From Sphingomonas bacterium (GTDB taxonomy: Bacteria; Pseudomonadota; Alphaproteobacteria; Sphingomonadales; Sphingomonadaceae), in contig NZ_CAHJWJ010000015.1 in the NCBI RefSeq assembly GCF_903642285.1, forward strand, positions 1 to 64,000: 64,000 nucleotides of DNA. The letters run 5' to 3'. Made by a program: the position numbers and the translations under genes. Under the pieces are notes generated by a model. It saw only the letters and a program-made list of their open reading frames with translations, did no database searches and was not told where the DNA came from. Below, piece after piece: positions 7,957 through 17,088 of the stretch. The number at the start of each line of letters is the position of its first letter. The first letter of the stretch is position 1.

Positions 7957-9486
7957 ATGGTTTATACGTTCGCACTCGCGTTTGCGGCCTCGGCAACTGC
8001 TCTATCCTCATCGCCATCGCAAGCGACATCGCCTGCCGACCTTCAGAGGGAAGCAGCGCCGCCCGAGGACCTGGGAGACCTGGTTCGAAGACAGGCGCTC
8101 GAGATCAAAGCGCTGAACGAGCGGATCACCGCTCTCGAGCAGTCGCAGGCCAAGCCGAGGACGCTTCGATCCGACGACGACCAGCAGCAAGCGGCCGATC
8201 ACGTCGCGCGTACGGCCCCGCATGCCCCGGCTCGCGTGCTTCCGGACGGTGTCCGTCCGACCCCGGCCGCCAACATGACCGCGCTGCAGGTCCAGGACCA
8301 GATCGACCAGACGATCAAGGCTCGGATCGGCTCGTCGAACCCCGATATCATCGCCGAATGGGGACAAGGCGCGCCGATCTTCCGTTCGGTAGACGGCTAT
8401 TGGTCGTTCAAGCTGCGCGGCCGGATGCTGCTGGACGCCTCAACGACGAGCGGCTCGCGTTATGACGAGCGGAATATCACGACGACCGGTGCGCGGGCGC
8501 TCCGTCTGGGTCTTGAAGGCGGCCTCGGAGACCGGTTCTTCTATCAGTTCGAGACCGACCTCATCAACCGCCAGGCGAGGATCCTGACCGCGTTCCTCGG
8601 CTACCGGGGCGGATCGGGCAAGCTGACCTACGACGTGCGAGCGGGTAATCTGTTCAACGATCGCGGCTTCGAGGGATCGACCGGCTCGGACTCGACCCCA
8701 TTCCTGGAACGCAACGTCGTCGCGACCTCGATCCTTCCCGAACGCGGCTTCTACGGCATGGGCGTGCAGACGCGGCTGTACGGTAGCGACTGGCATTTCT
8801 CGGTCGCGGTGACCGGCGACGACCTCGACGGTGTGGCGACGGCTTCGGACAGCAGGACGATCCAGCTTCGCGGGCACTGGAACCCGCCCGTCGTGGACGG
8901 CGCGATCGTCCATGTCGGGTTGTGGAGCTATGACGAGAATCTTGCCGGCAAGAGCGTGATCGCGCGCGATACGAACATCGGCGGCCGCTTCAACGACAAC
9001 CTCCGCGTCTCGACCGGCCCGCTCGTCGGGGCGACGGGCGACCGTGGCTATGGTGCGGAACTCGGCTCCTTCGTCGGTCGCTTCTGGGTCATGGGCGAAG
9101 CAGGCCAGCGCGTCTCGCGGCTGAGCGATCAGCCCGATTTCACGGCGCGCGCGTGGAGCGTGTCCGGCGGCTATTTCCTCACCGGCGAGCCTGCACCCTA
9201 TAATTCGCGCAACGGCAGCTTCTCCACGCCGCACGTCAAGCAGTCGATCTTCCGCGGCGGTAGCGGTGCCGTCGCGCTGACCGCGCGGTATGAGAACCTC
9301 GACTATGGGAACGTCGCGACCGGCGGCGATGGCTGGGCGGCGACGGTCGGAGGCAATTGGTACCTCAACGATTTCGTCGCGCTGATCGCGAACGGGATCG
9401 AGTGGCATACCGACAATAGATCAACCACCTTTATTGGGAGGGACTCTGGTCGAACTTTCACGGTCCGCGCCTTGGTGGTGTTCTAG
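7957..9486 (+). CDS. OprP/OprO-like outer-membrane porin
   Basis: A 509-residue protein. The ATG at 7957 is preceded by the strong site AAGGGGGAGG. Residues 1-24 look like a signal peptide (hydrophobic, ending SPSQA-TSPA). A short coiled-coil segment follows (LVRRQALEIKALNERITALEQ), as in many sphingomonad porins, then a beta-barrel rich in alternating aromatic and glycine residues, ending with the outer-membrane pattern TFTVRALVVF with a C-terminal Phe. The family forms anion-selective channels. It lies downstream of the MFS gene in the same orientation and probably gives the operon's substrate passage through the outer membrane. Confidence 0.85.
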   Translation: MVYTFALAFAASATALSSSPSQATSPADLQREAAPPEDLGDLVRRQALEIKALNERITALEQSQAKPRTLRSDDDQQQAADHVARTAPHAPARVLPDGVRPTPAANMTALQVQDQIDQTIKARIGSSNPDIIAEWGQGAPIFRSVDGYWSFKLRGRMLLDASTTSGSRYDERNITTTGARALRLGLEGGLGDRFFYQFETDLINRQARILTAFLGYRGGSGKLTYDVRAGNLFNDRGFEGSTGSDSTPFLERNVVATSILPERGFYGMGVQTRLYGSDWHFSVAVTGDDLDGVATASDSRTIQLRGHWNPPVVDGAIVHVGLWSYDENLAGKSVIARDTNIGGRFNDNLRVSTGPLVGATGDRGYGAELGSFVGRFWVMGEAGQRVSRLSDQPDFTARAWSVSGGYFLTGEPAPYNSRNGSFSTPHVKQSIFRGGSGAVALTARYENLDYGNVATGGDGWAATVGGNWYLNDFVALIANGIEWHTDNRSTTFIGRDSGRTFTVRALVVF

Positions 9487-9761
9487 GGCTTGTGTGTTTG
9501 GATCAACAGACGTGTTAGAAAACAAGCTTATGATGGGGTCGGTTAATCGCGTGCCGCAGCGCGAGCCGATGTTCAGCGGAACGCCTACCAAGCCGAGATC
9601 GATGGCTTCACTTAAACGTTAAACGCCGAAAACCAACCATCGTTCGTGGAACTAGAGATGAATGTTATCGTTCTCATCACGTCGGAACGCTCTAAGTTCG
9701 CAGATATTTATGTGAACAAGCTACCCCATAGAGCGTTCGCCTACGCCATCGGATAATCATC
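9487..9761. other. Intergenic stretch without a supportable gene
   Basis: About 275 bp of lower-GC sequence after the porin stop. Short open stretches exist but none has a ribosome-binding site or a recognisable domain. It probably contains debris of older genes at the boundary between the catabolic locus and the decaying zone. Confidence 0.4.
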
Positions 9762-9926
9762 ATGACCGACATCGATCAACATGAGGCTCGTGGCTCGAAC
9801 GCGAGTGCGCCGTTTGGTGCAGCGAGCTCATCTACGGGACGGCGCACTTTTCCGGCGGGCGGCGTTGGGGCATTCGCTGCGGTGTCGTCGGCGAGCGCGC
9901 AACATCAAGCTGATGGTGCGAAATAG
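9762..9926 (+). pseudogene. Truncated gene: Tat-signal leader only
   Basis: A 54-codon frame starts with MTDIDQHEARG and then shows a twin-arginine leader: GRRTF, a small-residue hydrophobic run (AGGVGAFAAV) and an Ala-x-Ala-like cleavage region (SSASAQ). Directly after the leader the frame ends at a TAG, inside the 3' end of the oppositely oriented epimerase gene. This looks like the 5' remnant of an exported oxidoreductase-type gene whose body was lost when the epimerase locus became its neighbour. A functional 54-residue peptide cannot be excluded. Confidence 0.45.
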
Positions 9927-10792
9927 GTCTTCTCCGTCAAGTCGGCGAGCAGGGTTGGACCGGTAGGTGTCCAGCCGGTGAGTTCGCGTGTGCGAGTGCT
10001 CGACACGGGCGCGTTGGTGCCGACAAAGCCGGCGAGCGCACCGAAATGCTCGGGTGGACGAGACTGAACCGGCAGACCGAGCGCGCGGCCGATCGCCTCG
10101 GCGATGTCGCGGAACGCAACGCCTTCCTCTGCAACCGCGTGATAGGCTGACAACGGTACGCCTGCGTCCAGCACCAGGCGGTAGAGCCTGCCGGCGTCGG
10201 ACACGTGCACCGCGGGCCAGCGGCCGGCGCCGTCGCCAATATAGCCCGACACGCCCGTCGCGCGCGCGAGACGGGCGAGCATCGCCATGAAAGCGGGATC
10301 GCCGATCCCGTGCACCGTCGTAGCGCGTCGCACCGCGCCGACCCGCACGCCGCGCGCGGCGAGCGCGGCTGCGGCCGCCTCGCTCTTTCTGACGTAGTTG
10401 GGATCGTTGAGCGGCGGCGTGTCCGCCTCGGTCGCGATCCGGCCAGGAGCGAGCATCGCAAGCCCCGTGGTGACGAGCATCGGCTTGTCGGTCCCGGCCA
10501 GCGCGTTCCCCATCGCCATGATCGCGCGCCGATCCTGCTCGCTGTTTTCGGCATATTTCGAAAAATCGTGATTGAAGGCGAGATGGACCACCGCGTCGGC
10601 GTCGCCAGCCGCCGCGGCGAGCTGGTCGAGGTCATCGAGCGTGGCCTGCAACACGGTCGCGCCCTTCGCGGCTAGTGACGCCGCCTTCTCCTTCGAGCGC
10701 GAAAGGCCAAGCACCTGGTGTCCGGCACCCAGGAAGTCGTCGACTACCACGTTCCCCACCCAGCCGGTGGCACCCGTCACAAACACGCGCAT
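9905..10792 (-). CDS. NAD(P)-dependent epimerase/dehydratase-type SDR
   Basis: A 295-residue extended SDR. MRVFVTGATGWVG carries the NAD(P)-binding TGATGWVG motif at residues 5-12, and AVVHLAFNHDF, LVTTGLAML and an NYVRKSE segment occupy the places of the active-site Tyr/Lys region. The ATG at 10792 immediately precedes the Rossmann motif, which is why the longer upstream reading is not used. The gene is divergent from the XRE regulator at 10892. Pairing of an NAD-dependent epimerase gene with an XRE/MmyB-type regulator is common, so the regulator probably controlled it. Reaction unknown. Its 3' end overlaps the truncated Tat-leader remnant. Confidence 0.83.
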   Translation of the reverse strand: MRVFVTGATGWVGNVVVDDFLGAGHQVLGLSRSKEKAASLAAKGATVLQATLDDLDQLAAAAGDADAVVHLAFNHDFSKYAENSEQDRRAIMAMGNALAGTDKPMLVTTGLAMLAPGRIATEADTPPLNDPNYVRKSEAAAAALAARGVRVGAVRRATTVHGIGDPAFMAMLARLARATGVSGYIGDGAGRWPAVHVSDAGRLYRLVLDAGVPLSAYHAVAEEGVAFRDIAEAIGRALGLPVQSRPPEHFGALAGFVGTNAPVSSTRTRELTGWTPTGPTLLADLTEKTYFAPSA

Positions 10793-10891
10793 CGCAGACC
10801 TCTTGGTTGTTCGCCCGTGTTGTCGGGACGCGCTGGGCTGGTGTAAAGTTTGGAGCGTATCCAGGTATAAATGCAAACAGGTTTGATCCTC

Positions 10892-11715
10892 ATGATCGGT
10901 GACGGCTCGCTCGGCGGCTATCTTCGCGAACGTCGCACCCGCTTGATCCGACGGCTCTTGGCTGTGCCGGCGGTCGGCGGCGCACCCCTGGGCTCCGACG
11001 CGAGGAGGTGGCGCAGCGCGCCGGGATCAGCGCGACCTGGTACAGCTGGCTGGAGCAGGGGCGCGGCGGCGCACCTTCGACGGCCGCGCTCGACAGGGTG
11101 GCCGAAGCGCTGATGCTGACCGCGGTCGAGCGGGAGCATCTCTTCCTGCTTGCCTTTGGTCGGCCGCCGGAGGTGCGCTATCAGCCGCCTGGAGGAGTGG
11201 CGCCACGGCTCCAGTGCGTGCTCGACGCGCTCGATGGCTATCCAGCAATGATCCGGACCGCGACATGGGACGTGGTCGCTTGGAATCAGGCCGCCGTTGC
11301 CGTGTTCACCGACTATTCGGCATTGCCGCCGGCGGAACGCAACCTGCTCCGCATGATCTTCCTTGATCCCCAGGCGCACACCTCGAACTCTAACTGGGAG
11401 AGCGTCGCCCGTTTCATTGTCGCCGTGTTCCGCGGTGACGCCGCCCGCGCCGGCGCGGGTGACGCCGTGCAGCCGCTGGTGGACGAGCTGTGCGCGAAGA
11501 GCGCGGACTTCGCCACGATGTGGCACGAGCGCGCGGTCAAGGGCGTCTGCGAGGGCGTGAGGCGCCTGCACCATCCTGTAATTGGTGAGATCGCAATGGA
11601 GTTCTCGGCATTCGCGGTCGACGGTCGGCCGGATCTCGCCATGCTGGTCTACACGCCCGTATCGACCGACGACGCGGCTCGGATAAAGGCACTCACCGCT
11701 GTCTATGCCGGCTGA
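10892..11715 (+). pseudogene. XRE family regulator with MmyB-like ligand domain, frameshifted
   Basis: The N-terminus MIGDGSLGGYLRERRTRL is followed, after adding one base near 10946-10948, by DPTALG, then TPGLRREEVAQRAGIS and TWYSWLEQGRG, the usual HTH of this family. The remainder is the MmyB-like ligand-binding domain (RTATWDVVAWNQAAVAVF, MIFLDP, VARFIVAVFRGD) to the TGA at 11715. As given, the first 18 or so codons run into a wrong frame, so a full protein needs a frameshift; an internal GTG at 11008 could only give a protein with half an HTH. It is either a real inactivation or a missed base in a GC-rich context. Confidence 0.8.
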
Positions 11716-11944
11716 CGGCATCGTCTACCAACGGAGCGGCATACGGAGAACTGGCTGTCGTTGTCGCGGTCACAACGAGATAAACGCCTGACATTAGTGC
11801 AATCGGCAGACCCCGTTGCTTTGACAGCAGCCAAGCCGCTCCTGGGTGCAGTAGTGTCTCCGAAGAGGCTAACCAACTCAAATGAACGAAGGTCCGCTTC
11901 CAGGAACCGTAGAACTCACCTGAATGTCGCTTTATTGGTCTAGA
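11716..11944. other. Intergenic stretch, nothing recognisable
   Basis: Between the broken XRE gene and the convergent DCC gene. I see no gene, repeat or clear terminator stem here. Confidence 0.4.
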
Positions 11945-12339
11945 TTACCCGGCCCGCGTCTTCGGATGACAGCCGCAGCAGACCTGCCGTTGGCCGAATA
12001 TCCGGTACCGGTCGCGCGCAAAGAGGCGATACAGCGGATCGCGGACGTAACGGGGTATCGCCCGCAGGATCGAGGTACTTCGCCAGGGCCAGCCCAGTCC
12101 GGCGTAGATCGCGAGCACAGCGTCGCTGTCGCGCAGCACCTTCAAACCGTCGACGACGATGATCGTATCGGGTCGTCCGGATCGATGCGGTGGCGACGGC
12201 ACAATTCTCGCCCGACCTCACCCTGGATGGAGGCGAGACGGAAGCGCCGATGCCGATCGTGACGCAAGATGAATTGCGCATTAGCCGAACACAGTACGCA
12301 CAGCGCGTCGAACAGGATGATGGGGCCGTTGTCGTCCAT
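11945..12339 (-). pseudogene. DCC family thiol-disulfide oxidoreductase (DUF393), frameshifted
   Basis: ATG at 12339 with AAGGAG seven bases upstream gives MDDNGPIILFDALCVLCSAN; the DxxCxxC motif that names the family is intact. After RRHRIDPDD the frame breaks near 12170-12185. One added base restores DTIIVVDGLKVLRDSDAVL, then AGLGWPW, the Arg-rich YRLFARDRYRIFG typical of the family, and a TAA at 11945. The total length is one base short of a multiple of three. The intact protein would be a small redox protein of about 131 residues. It is the last gene of the decayed operon. Confidence 0.78.
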
Positions 12340-12341
12340 GG

Positions 12342-13193
12342 TCACGCTCCTTGCATGGCGGGCGTGACGAACAGGTCAACGATGCCGTGTAGCACCTTGC
12401 GGAAGTGCGCGGCGGGGGTCGCGCACGAACTCTGCGGGCATTATGTCGTAATCGGACAACGACTGTTCCACCCGGGTCCCAGCCGACGCATTCGCCGCCG
12501 GCAAAGGCTGCCAGGCCCTTGTCGACCCGCTCGTCCGTATCGGCGAAGTCGCGGAACGGGAGCGAGGCGGGGAGGTAGGCGAAAGCGACTCGAGGCTTCA
12601 GCGCCAGTCGGCGGGCAATCGTCCAGTCGAAGGCGGCAAAGGCCTGCTCCACTCCGGGCCCGACGATCTCGGCCTGCTCCCAGCGGAAGAAAGCTGCAAA
12701 CAACGCTTGTCGTTTGTCCGCCGACAAACCTTGTCCACTTCGCCGAACTTGATGGCATTGCTGCATAAGAGCGTGGAGATCGGCCGGAACGAGTCGCTCA
12801 GCGGCGGCTGCGAGATGGTCGCGGCTGGTCAGGCGGTAGATGAACCAGGTTTCGACGCAGACGCGGCGGTTGATGTCGCGGAACGTCTCGGCCAGCGCAT
12901 GGAGCGGCCAGCCGGCGCGCACCATCGGCACCGGCCAGCGTCATAGCGCGAGCGGCGATCGCGCCTGCCGTCAGCCCGCGCCGGAAGTAGCCGCTCGCCC
13001 ACAAGGCGCCGCGCGCCGCGAGCAGGCGCATCGCGTCGCACAGCAGCCGGGCGATCGGGTTGGCGCTGCGCCAGACCTGCGCGGTTCCCGCCAGCGTCAG
13101 CGTGCCCGCGCCGTCATGAACAAGGCGCAGCATCAGCGGCAGCCGGTCCATGTTGGACCCGAGCAGGCGGCGGAACAGCGACGCGCTAACCAC
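12342..13193 (-). pseudogene. Degraded DUF4166-like / unknown gene(s), several frameshifts
   Basis: Coding sequence is evident but in at least three frames. The 5' part (GTG near 13193: SASLFRRLLGSNMDRLPLML, HDGAGTLTLAGTAQV) resembles the start of DUF4166 proteins. Near 12950 the frame changes to a long segment (WFIYRLTSRDHLAAAAERLV, FRWEQAEIVGPG, VGWDP) of unknown family. Two more one-base changes near 12480 and 12405 would restore SLSDYDIMPAEFVRD and then HFRKVLHGIVDLFVTP, with a TGA whose bases 12344-12342 just precede the DCC start. Whether this was one gene or two cannot be decided here. Confidence 0.5.
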
Positions 13194-13654
13194 AGGTTGG
13201 GCTTTGCGACCATGAGCCAGTAGATCGCGATCACACCGGTGAACGCAGGCCAGCCGAGCGCGAACCGCCAGCGCGACAGCCGGTGGTAGAGCGCCGGCAG
13301 CGCCTGCCCGTCAGGCGTGGAATTGGCGATGCGGCGCATCCGCAGCTGGATCGCGACCACCGGCAGCCAACAAGCGCCGACTAGCAGGTATAGTGCGATC
13401 GCGGCGGCGCGCCAGCTGGTGGTCAGCGGAACCCGCGATGCGCGCCAGCCACACGCCCGTGACCGGCTGCACGATTACCGCAGGGGTGGTGAACAGCCAG
13501 TCGGCGAGCACGACCTGCCGGTCGATAAGGCGCCGCGCGGCAAGCTCGACCGAGCGGTTCGCCATCCAGCCGTGAAAGGCGGTGCCGAGCCCGGTGCGAA
13601 CAACAGGGTCGAGCTGATGATGTGAACGGTCTTGAGCAGCGCGTAATCATCCAT
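13133..13654 (-). pseudogene. DUF2269 membrane protein, frameshifted
   Basis: The start MDDYALLKTVHIISSTLLF is typical of DUF2269 integral membrane proteins. A one-base loss near 13598 must be repaired to read TGLGTAFHGWMANRS, LADWLFTTPAVIVQPVTGVW; another near 13430 restores PLTTSWRAAAIALYLLVGAC and LGWPAFTGVIAIYWLMVAKP. Three or four hydrophobic segments follow the family's pattern. The ATG at 13654 overlaps the end of the SDR-DoxX gene by eight bases. Confidence 0.7.
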
Positions 13655-14590
13655 GATCGGTCTCCCCCGCGCGCACCGCGAGCGCGAGCCCGAGCACGGC
13701 GACGTTCTTGACGAGCGGGCCGAACGGGCCGGCCCACAGGACGGGAAAAGCGATCGGGAGGATGGCCGAATAGCCGGCCATAACGGCGATCGCGACCGCG
13801 CGCACCCGAAAGCGGGCGAGAAGCGCCAGGCCGATCGCGATGTCGAGCAGCGAGGCGGCGACGAGCGTCGGCAGCGCGGCAACGCGGCAACGCCGGTGAT
13901 CCCGGTCCGGGCGAGCAGCGCGAAATTCTGGTCGCGCGGAATCGGCAGCAGCGGCACCAGCCCGCGGCACCAGCCCGCCCGCCCGCCAGACCGGCGCGAG
14001 CAGCACGCGCAGCACCGGCGCGAGCGGCAGGAGTCGCGCGGCCAGCAGGTCGGCTGGCGTGGCGGGCGAGCGCGCCAGTGCCTGCTCCAGCAACGCAGGC
14101 CGGAAGCCACAGGCGGCGACGAACGGCGCGACATCGGCGGCGTTGCCCGCCTCGAGCATGGACAGGCTCTCGCGCGTGATCCGCCCGGCCCGAGGATCTC
14201 GCCGACGCGCGCCGCCGCCGCGATCAGCGCGCGCGGGATCGCAGCATCGGTGCGGGCACCAGGCCGAGCCAGCGACGCAGCGCCAGCGTGATCGCATCGG
14301 TAAACATCGCCTCCGGGCCGACCGCGTCGATCCGCACTGCGATCGGGCCGGTGGGTACGAGCGGCCGGGCGATACTCTCTACCAGATCGTCGACATGGAT
14401 CGGCTGGAGCATCCAGCGCCCCGCGCCGAGCCGGAGCGGCATCGGCAACGCGGCGAGGGTGGAGAATAGCGCCGTGCTCTGGCCACCTCGGCCGACGATC
14501 AGCGACGGCCGGACAACGACCCAGTCCATCATGCTCCCCGCTGGATCGAGTCCGGCGAGCTTGTCGTCCGCAGCGCAGCGCCGCTCCCCC
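13647..14590 (-). pseudogene. SDR-DoxX-like fusion gene, 5' end lost and frameshifted
   Basis: The remaining part begins in mid-protein with ADDKLAGLDPAGS, MDWVVVRPSLIVGRGGQS and WMLQPIHVDDLVE, the C-terminal half of an atypical SDR (NAD(P)H-binding). It continues into a DoxX-like membrane domain (MLEAGNAADVAPF, FALLARTGITGVAALP, LVAASLLDIAIGLALL, GPFGPLVKNVAVLGLALAV). At least four single-base frame changes between 14290 and 13890 are needed to read it through. The roughly 130 N-terminal residues with the Rossmann motif are absent and replaced by TonB-receptor sequence. Confidence 0.65.
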
Positions 14591-15759
14591 GAACACCGGC
14601 AAAACGGCCAAGGTGCTCACCAGCGCGCCCGAGGTGGCATTCTGGACGTCGATGCTGTGGATGTATTGGCACGAAGTGACGGATGTGAGATCCGCAAACC
14701 CGAAATCGTAGTCGACGTTGAGGATACCGACTGTCGTGTTCTTCACGGTGCGAGGCAAGACGTACTGATTGTATTGCAGATCGCCGTTGAGTGGCTCGTG
14801 CGTCATGAAATTGTAGAGCACAACGTCGCTGGCGTCGATATTGACATGCTGGTAGAAGCCGTCTGCCCCGATCTTCAGCTTGTCTGTCGGTGCAAACAGA
14901 AGCGAGCCGTGGCCGCCGTAGGAATCTGCACTGTTCTCGTTGCTGAGGCCGCGCGCCGCGTTGTCGACGAAGCCGCCGCGTTTGTCATAAAAGTGGGAGG
15001 CGCGGACCGCCAGAACGTCCTCGATCAGGTGCGCGCCGACCGCGGCCCGTGCGGAATAGCTGACGTCTCCATGGCGCGTGGTCGAAACCTCGCCGCGCCT
15101 GATCGCCTCAAACTTCGTGAGGCTCGGATCGTGGAGCGTATAGGAGAGAAGCCCGCCGAGCGTATTAGCGCGTAGATCGTACCTTGCGGCCCTTTGAGCA
15201 CCTCCACTCGATCGATGTCAATCGGATCGAGGTCGAGCGTCTCCTGCGCACCAAAGTTGAGGCTGGAGCTTGAGCCGACCGGCGCGCCGTTGACCACGAT
15301 CGCGACCGTGGGAGAAGTGTCGATTCCGATCGACAAGCCGCGAATGATAGGTGCCGCCGAGCCGACGCCGTTGTTGAACTGGAGACCGGGCGTCTGCGCG
15401 GCGAAGTCGCGGATGCTGGTCTGTCCGCTAGCGAGCAGATCGTCACCACGGAAGGCGGTGATCGCGCCAGGCACTTCGAGCGCCCGCTCCGACCGCTTGT
15501 TCGCGGTAACGATGATGTCGTTCAGGCCGGCCGCTTGCGTCTCGTCGGTTTCGCTCGGACCGGCCTGGGTCGAGCCCGCAGACGACGGTGCCGATCCCGA
15601 CGCGCTCGAGCCGCTGGTCGCCTGACCGGCTGCCGAAGGAATCGTGTCCGATGTGGCGGCCGTCGGCGTAGCCGTAGCCTGCGCTACCGTGGGCGCGGCA
15701 CATGCCGTGATGGCCAGCATCGCTGCACTGCCAAGCGGCGCATTCACAAGAGCTTTCAT
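14591..15759 (-). pseudogene. TonB-dependent receptor, 5' fragment with frameshift
   Basis: The ATG at 15759 (GGGGAGAGGAA upstream) opens a signal-like N-terminus, then an acidic/Ser-rich linker, the LNDIIVTANKRSERALEVPG TonB-box/plug start, and RGDDLLASGQTSIRDFAAQT and VEVLKGPQGTIY of the plug. A missing base near 15170 breaks the frame; beyond it NTLGGLLSYTLHDPSL and RASHFYDKRGGFVDN of the barrel continue in the next frame down to LAVLPVFGG near 14600. There it runs into the SDR fragment. The remaining barrel, over 400 residues, is missing. Non-functional as given. Confidence 0.8.
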
Positions 15760-15844
15760 TTCCTCTCCCCTTCTCGCCACGGAACGCTACTTTCAGTGTT
15801 TTGTGAGGGGGGGCGCTGCGATGCTGGCTCGGCTTCTTCCCTTC

Positions 15845-17059
15845 TCAGGATAATGTTGAGCAGGATCCTGCCTCGCCTTTGCGGCTGAAGCGCTCGTCCA
15901 GCCACGTAACCGCACCTGGAAAGCCGGCCACATCCGCAGCGCGATGATCTCCCTGGAGGACGACGTAGGTGACCGAGTCACCCTCCTTGCAGTAGGCCCT
16001 CGCAAGCCTATGCATGTTTTCCGGCACGACGAGTTCGTCCTTGTCGCCAACGTAGAAGTAGGACGGCGACTTCGGCTTGCCGTACCTTCCGCCGGCCACT
16101 TGAGCGAAGATATCCCGCACTCTGGGTAATGCCCAGGGATTGACCCCACCAACGGTGAAACTCTCGATCCTCTTGTTCGGATAGCCGCCCGCAAACTGCT
16201 CGATACATTGCGTTCCGATAGTCCGACGGAGCTGTTGACCCTCCTGGTTCAACAGCGCGTCCAGACCGATGGCTGGGTATGCTCTGCTAATCCCGAAAAA
16301 GCCTGCAAAGGCGATACCCGCCGCCGGCCCGCCATTCAGGTGCTCGAGAACTTCGCCGACATCGACGGCCAAGCCGCCCGAAGCGGCTCCGACCAGGTTC
16401 AACTCGGGCGCGTAAGTAGACGCCAGCTCGTTCGCGAACTCGGTTCCCCGGGCACCTCCCGAGTAACCGATCATCCCGACCGGCGTGGCCGCGCCCGCCA
16501 AGCCCGCGGGCGTGAAGTTTTCCGCTGCCCGGATGCCGTCGAGCGTTCCCTTCGCCTCGACGTAACCGGCGACCCACTCGTGATCGGGGCCGAGAAAATC
16601 GGGCACCACGACCACCCAGCCCTTTGACAGCAGGGCCGCAATCTTCCCGACGTCGCCTTCGGAGCCGGTCCGCAAGCGATAGGACGGGTCGCAGTCGTAG
16701 GAGAGCGTGTCAATCGGCGGCTGGAATGACACGAGCTTGGCGGGCCTGCTCATCCTTTGGGGCCTGAGGATCGTAGCGACGTTCGCCTGCGGCGCGCCGA
16801 CCGTATTCGCACTGACGTATTGAACTTGGTAAGCACTGAATTGCGAAAGTCTTTGGATGGTTACCGACCGCGACCTCAGGATCTCACCTGGGTGGCGGCC
16901 ATCGAAGGATTGGGGCTGCGCGTAGAACGGATCGGCCACGCCACTGAGGACAGGAGTCCTGTCAGGCTCGGAAGCCATCACCGGTCCGGTGGCGGCGATC
17001 GAGGTGATCGACAGCGACCCTGCCACCCACATGGTCGATATGAGCCGCACCAGTTTCAT
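15845..17059 (-). CDS. Secretory lipase (LIP family)
   Basis: A 404-residue alpha/beta hydrolase with an N-terminal signal peptide (MKLVRLISTM..., cleavage near VMASEP). It matches the secretory lipase family: the AYQVQYVSANTVGAP segment, GWVVVVPDFLGPDHEWVAG, the nucleophile elbow GMIGYSGGARGTEFA (Ser at about residue 200), a late Asp in FYVGDKDELVVP and a His in LQGDHRAADVAGFP. It would hydrolyse ester lipids or related esters in the periplasm or outside. It lies 29 bp downstream of the intact TonB receptor in the same operon, which suggests ester substrates are handled and then taken up. Confidence 0.85.
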   Translation of the reverse strand: MKLVRLISTMWVAGSLSITSIAATGPVMASEPDRTPVLSGVADPFYAQPQSFDGRHPGEILRSRSVTIQRLSQFSAYQVQYVSANTVGAPQANVATILRPQRMSRPAKLVSFQPPIDTLSYDCDPSYRLRTGSEGDVGKIAALLSKGWVVVVPDFLGPDHEWVAGYVEAKGTLDGIRAAENFTPAGLAGAATPVGMIGYSGGARGTEFANELASTYAPELNLVGAASGGLAVDVGEVLEHLNGGPAAGIAFAGFFGISRAYPAIGLDALLNQEGQQLRRTIGTQCIEQFAGGYPNKRIESFTVGGVNPWALPRVRDIFAQVAGGRYGKPKSPSYFYVGDKDELVVPENMHRLARAYCKEGDSVTYVVLQGDHRAADVAGFPGAVTWLDERFSRKGEAGSCSTLS

Positions 17060-17088
17060 TGCATCTAGCCCTCATCCGCGCTCAAAGA

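Noticed and set aside
11008..11715. Intact XRE regulator starting at the internal GTG (11008)
   Set aside because: This start would cut the HTH in half. The missing N-terminal half is visible in another frame just upstream, so a frameshifted gene is more likely.
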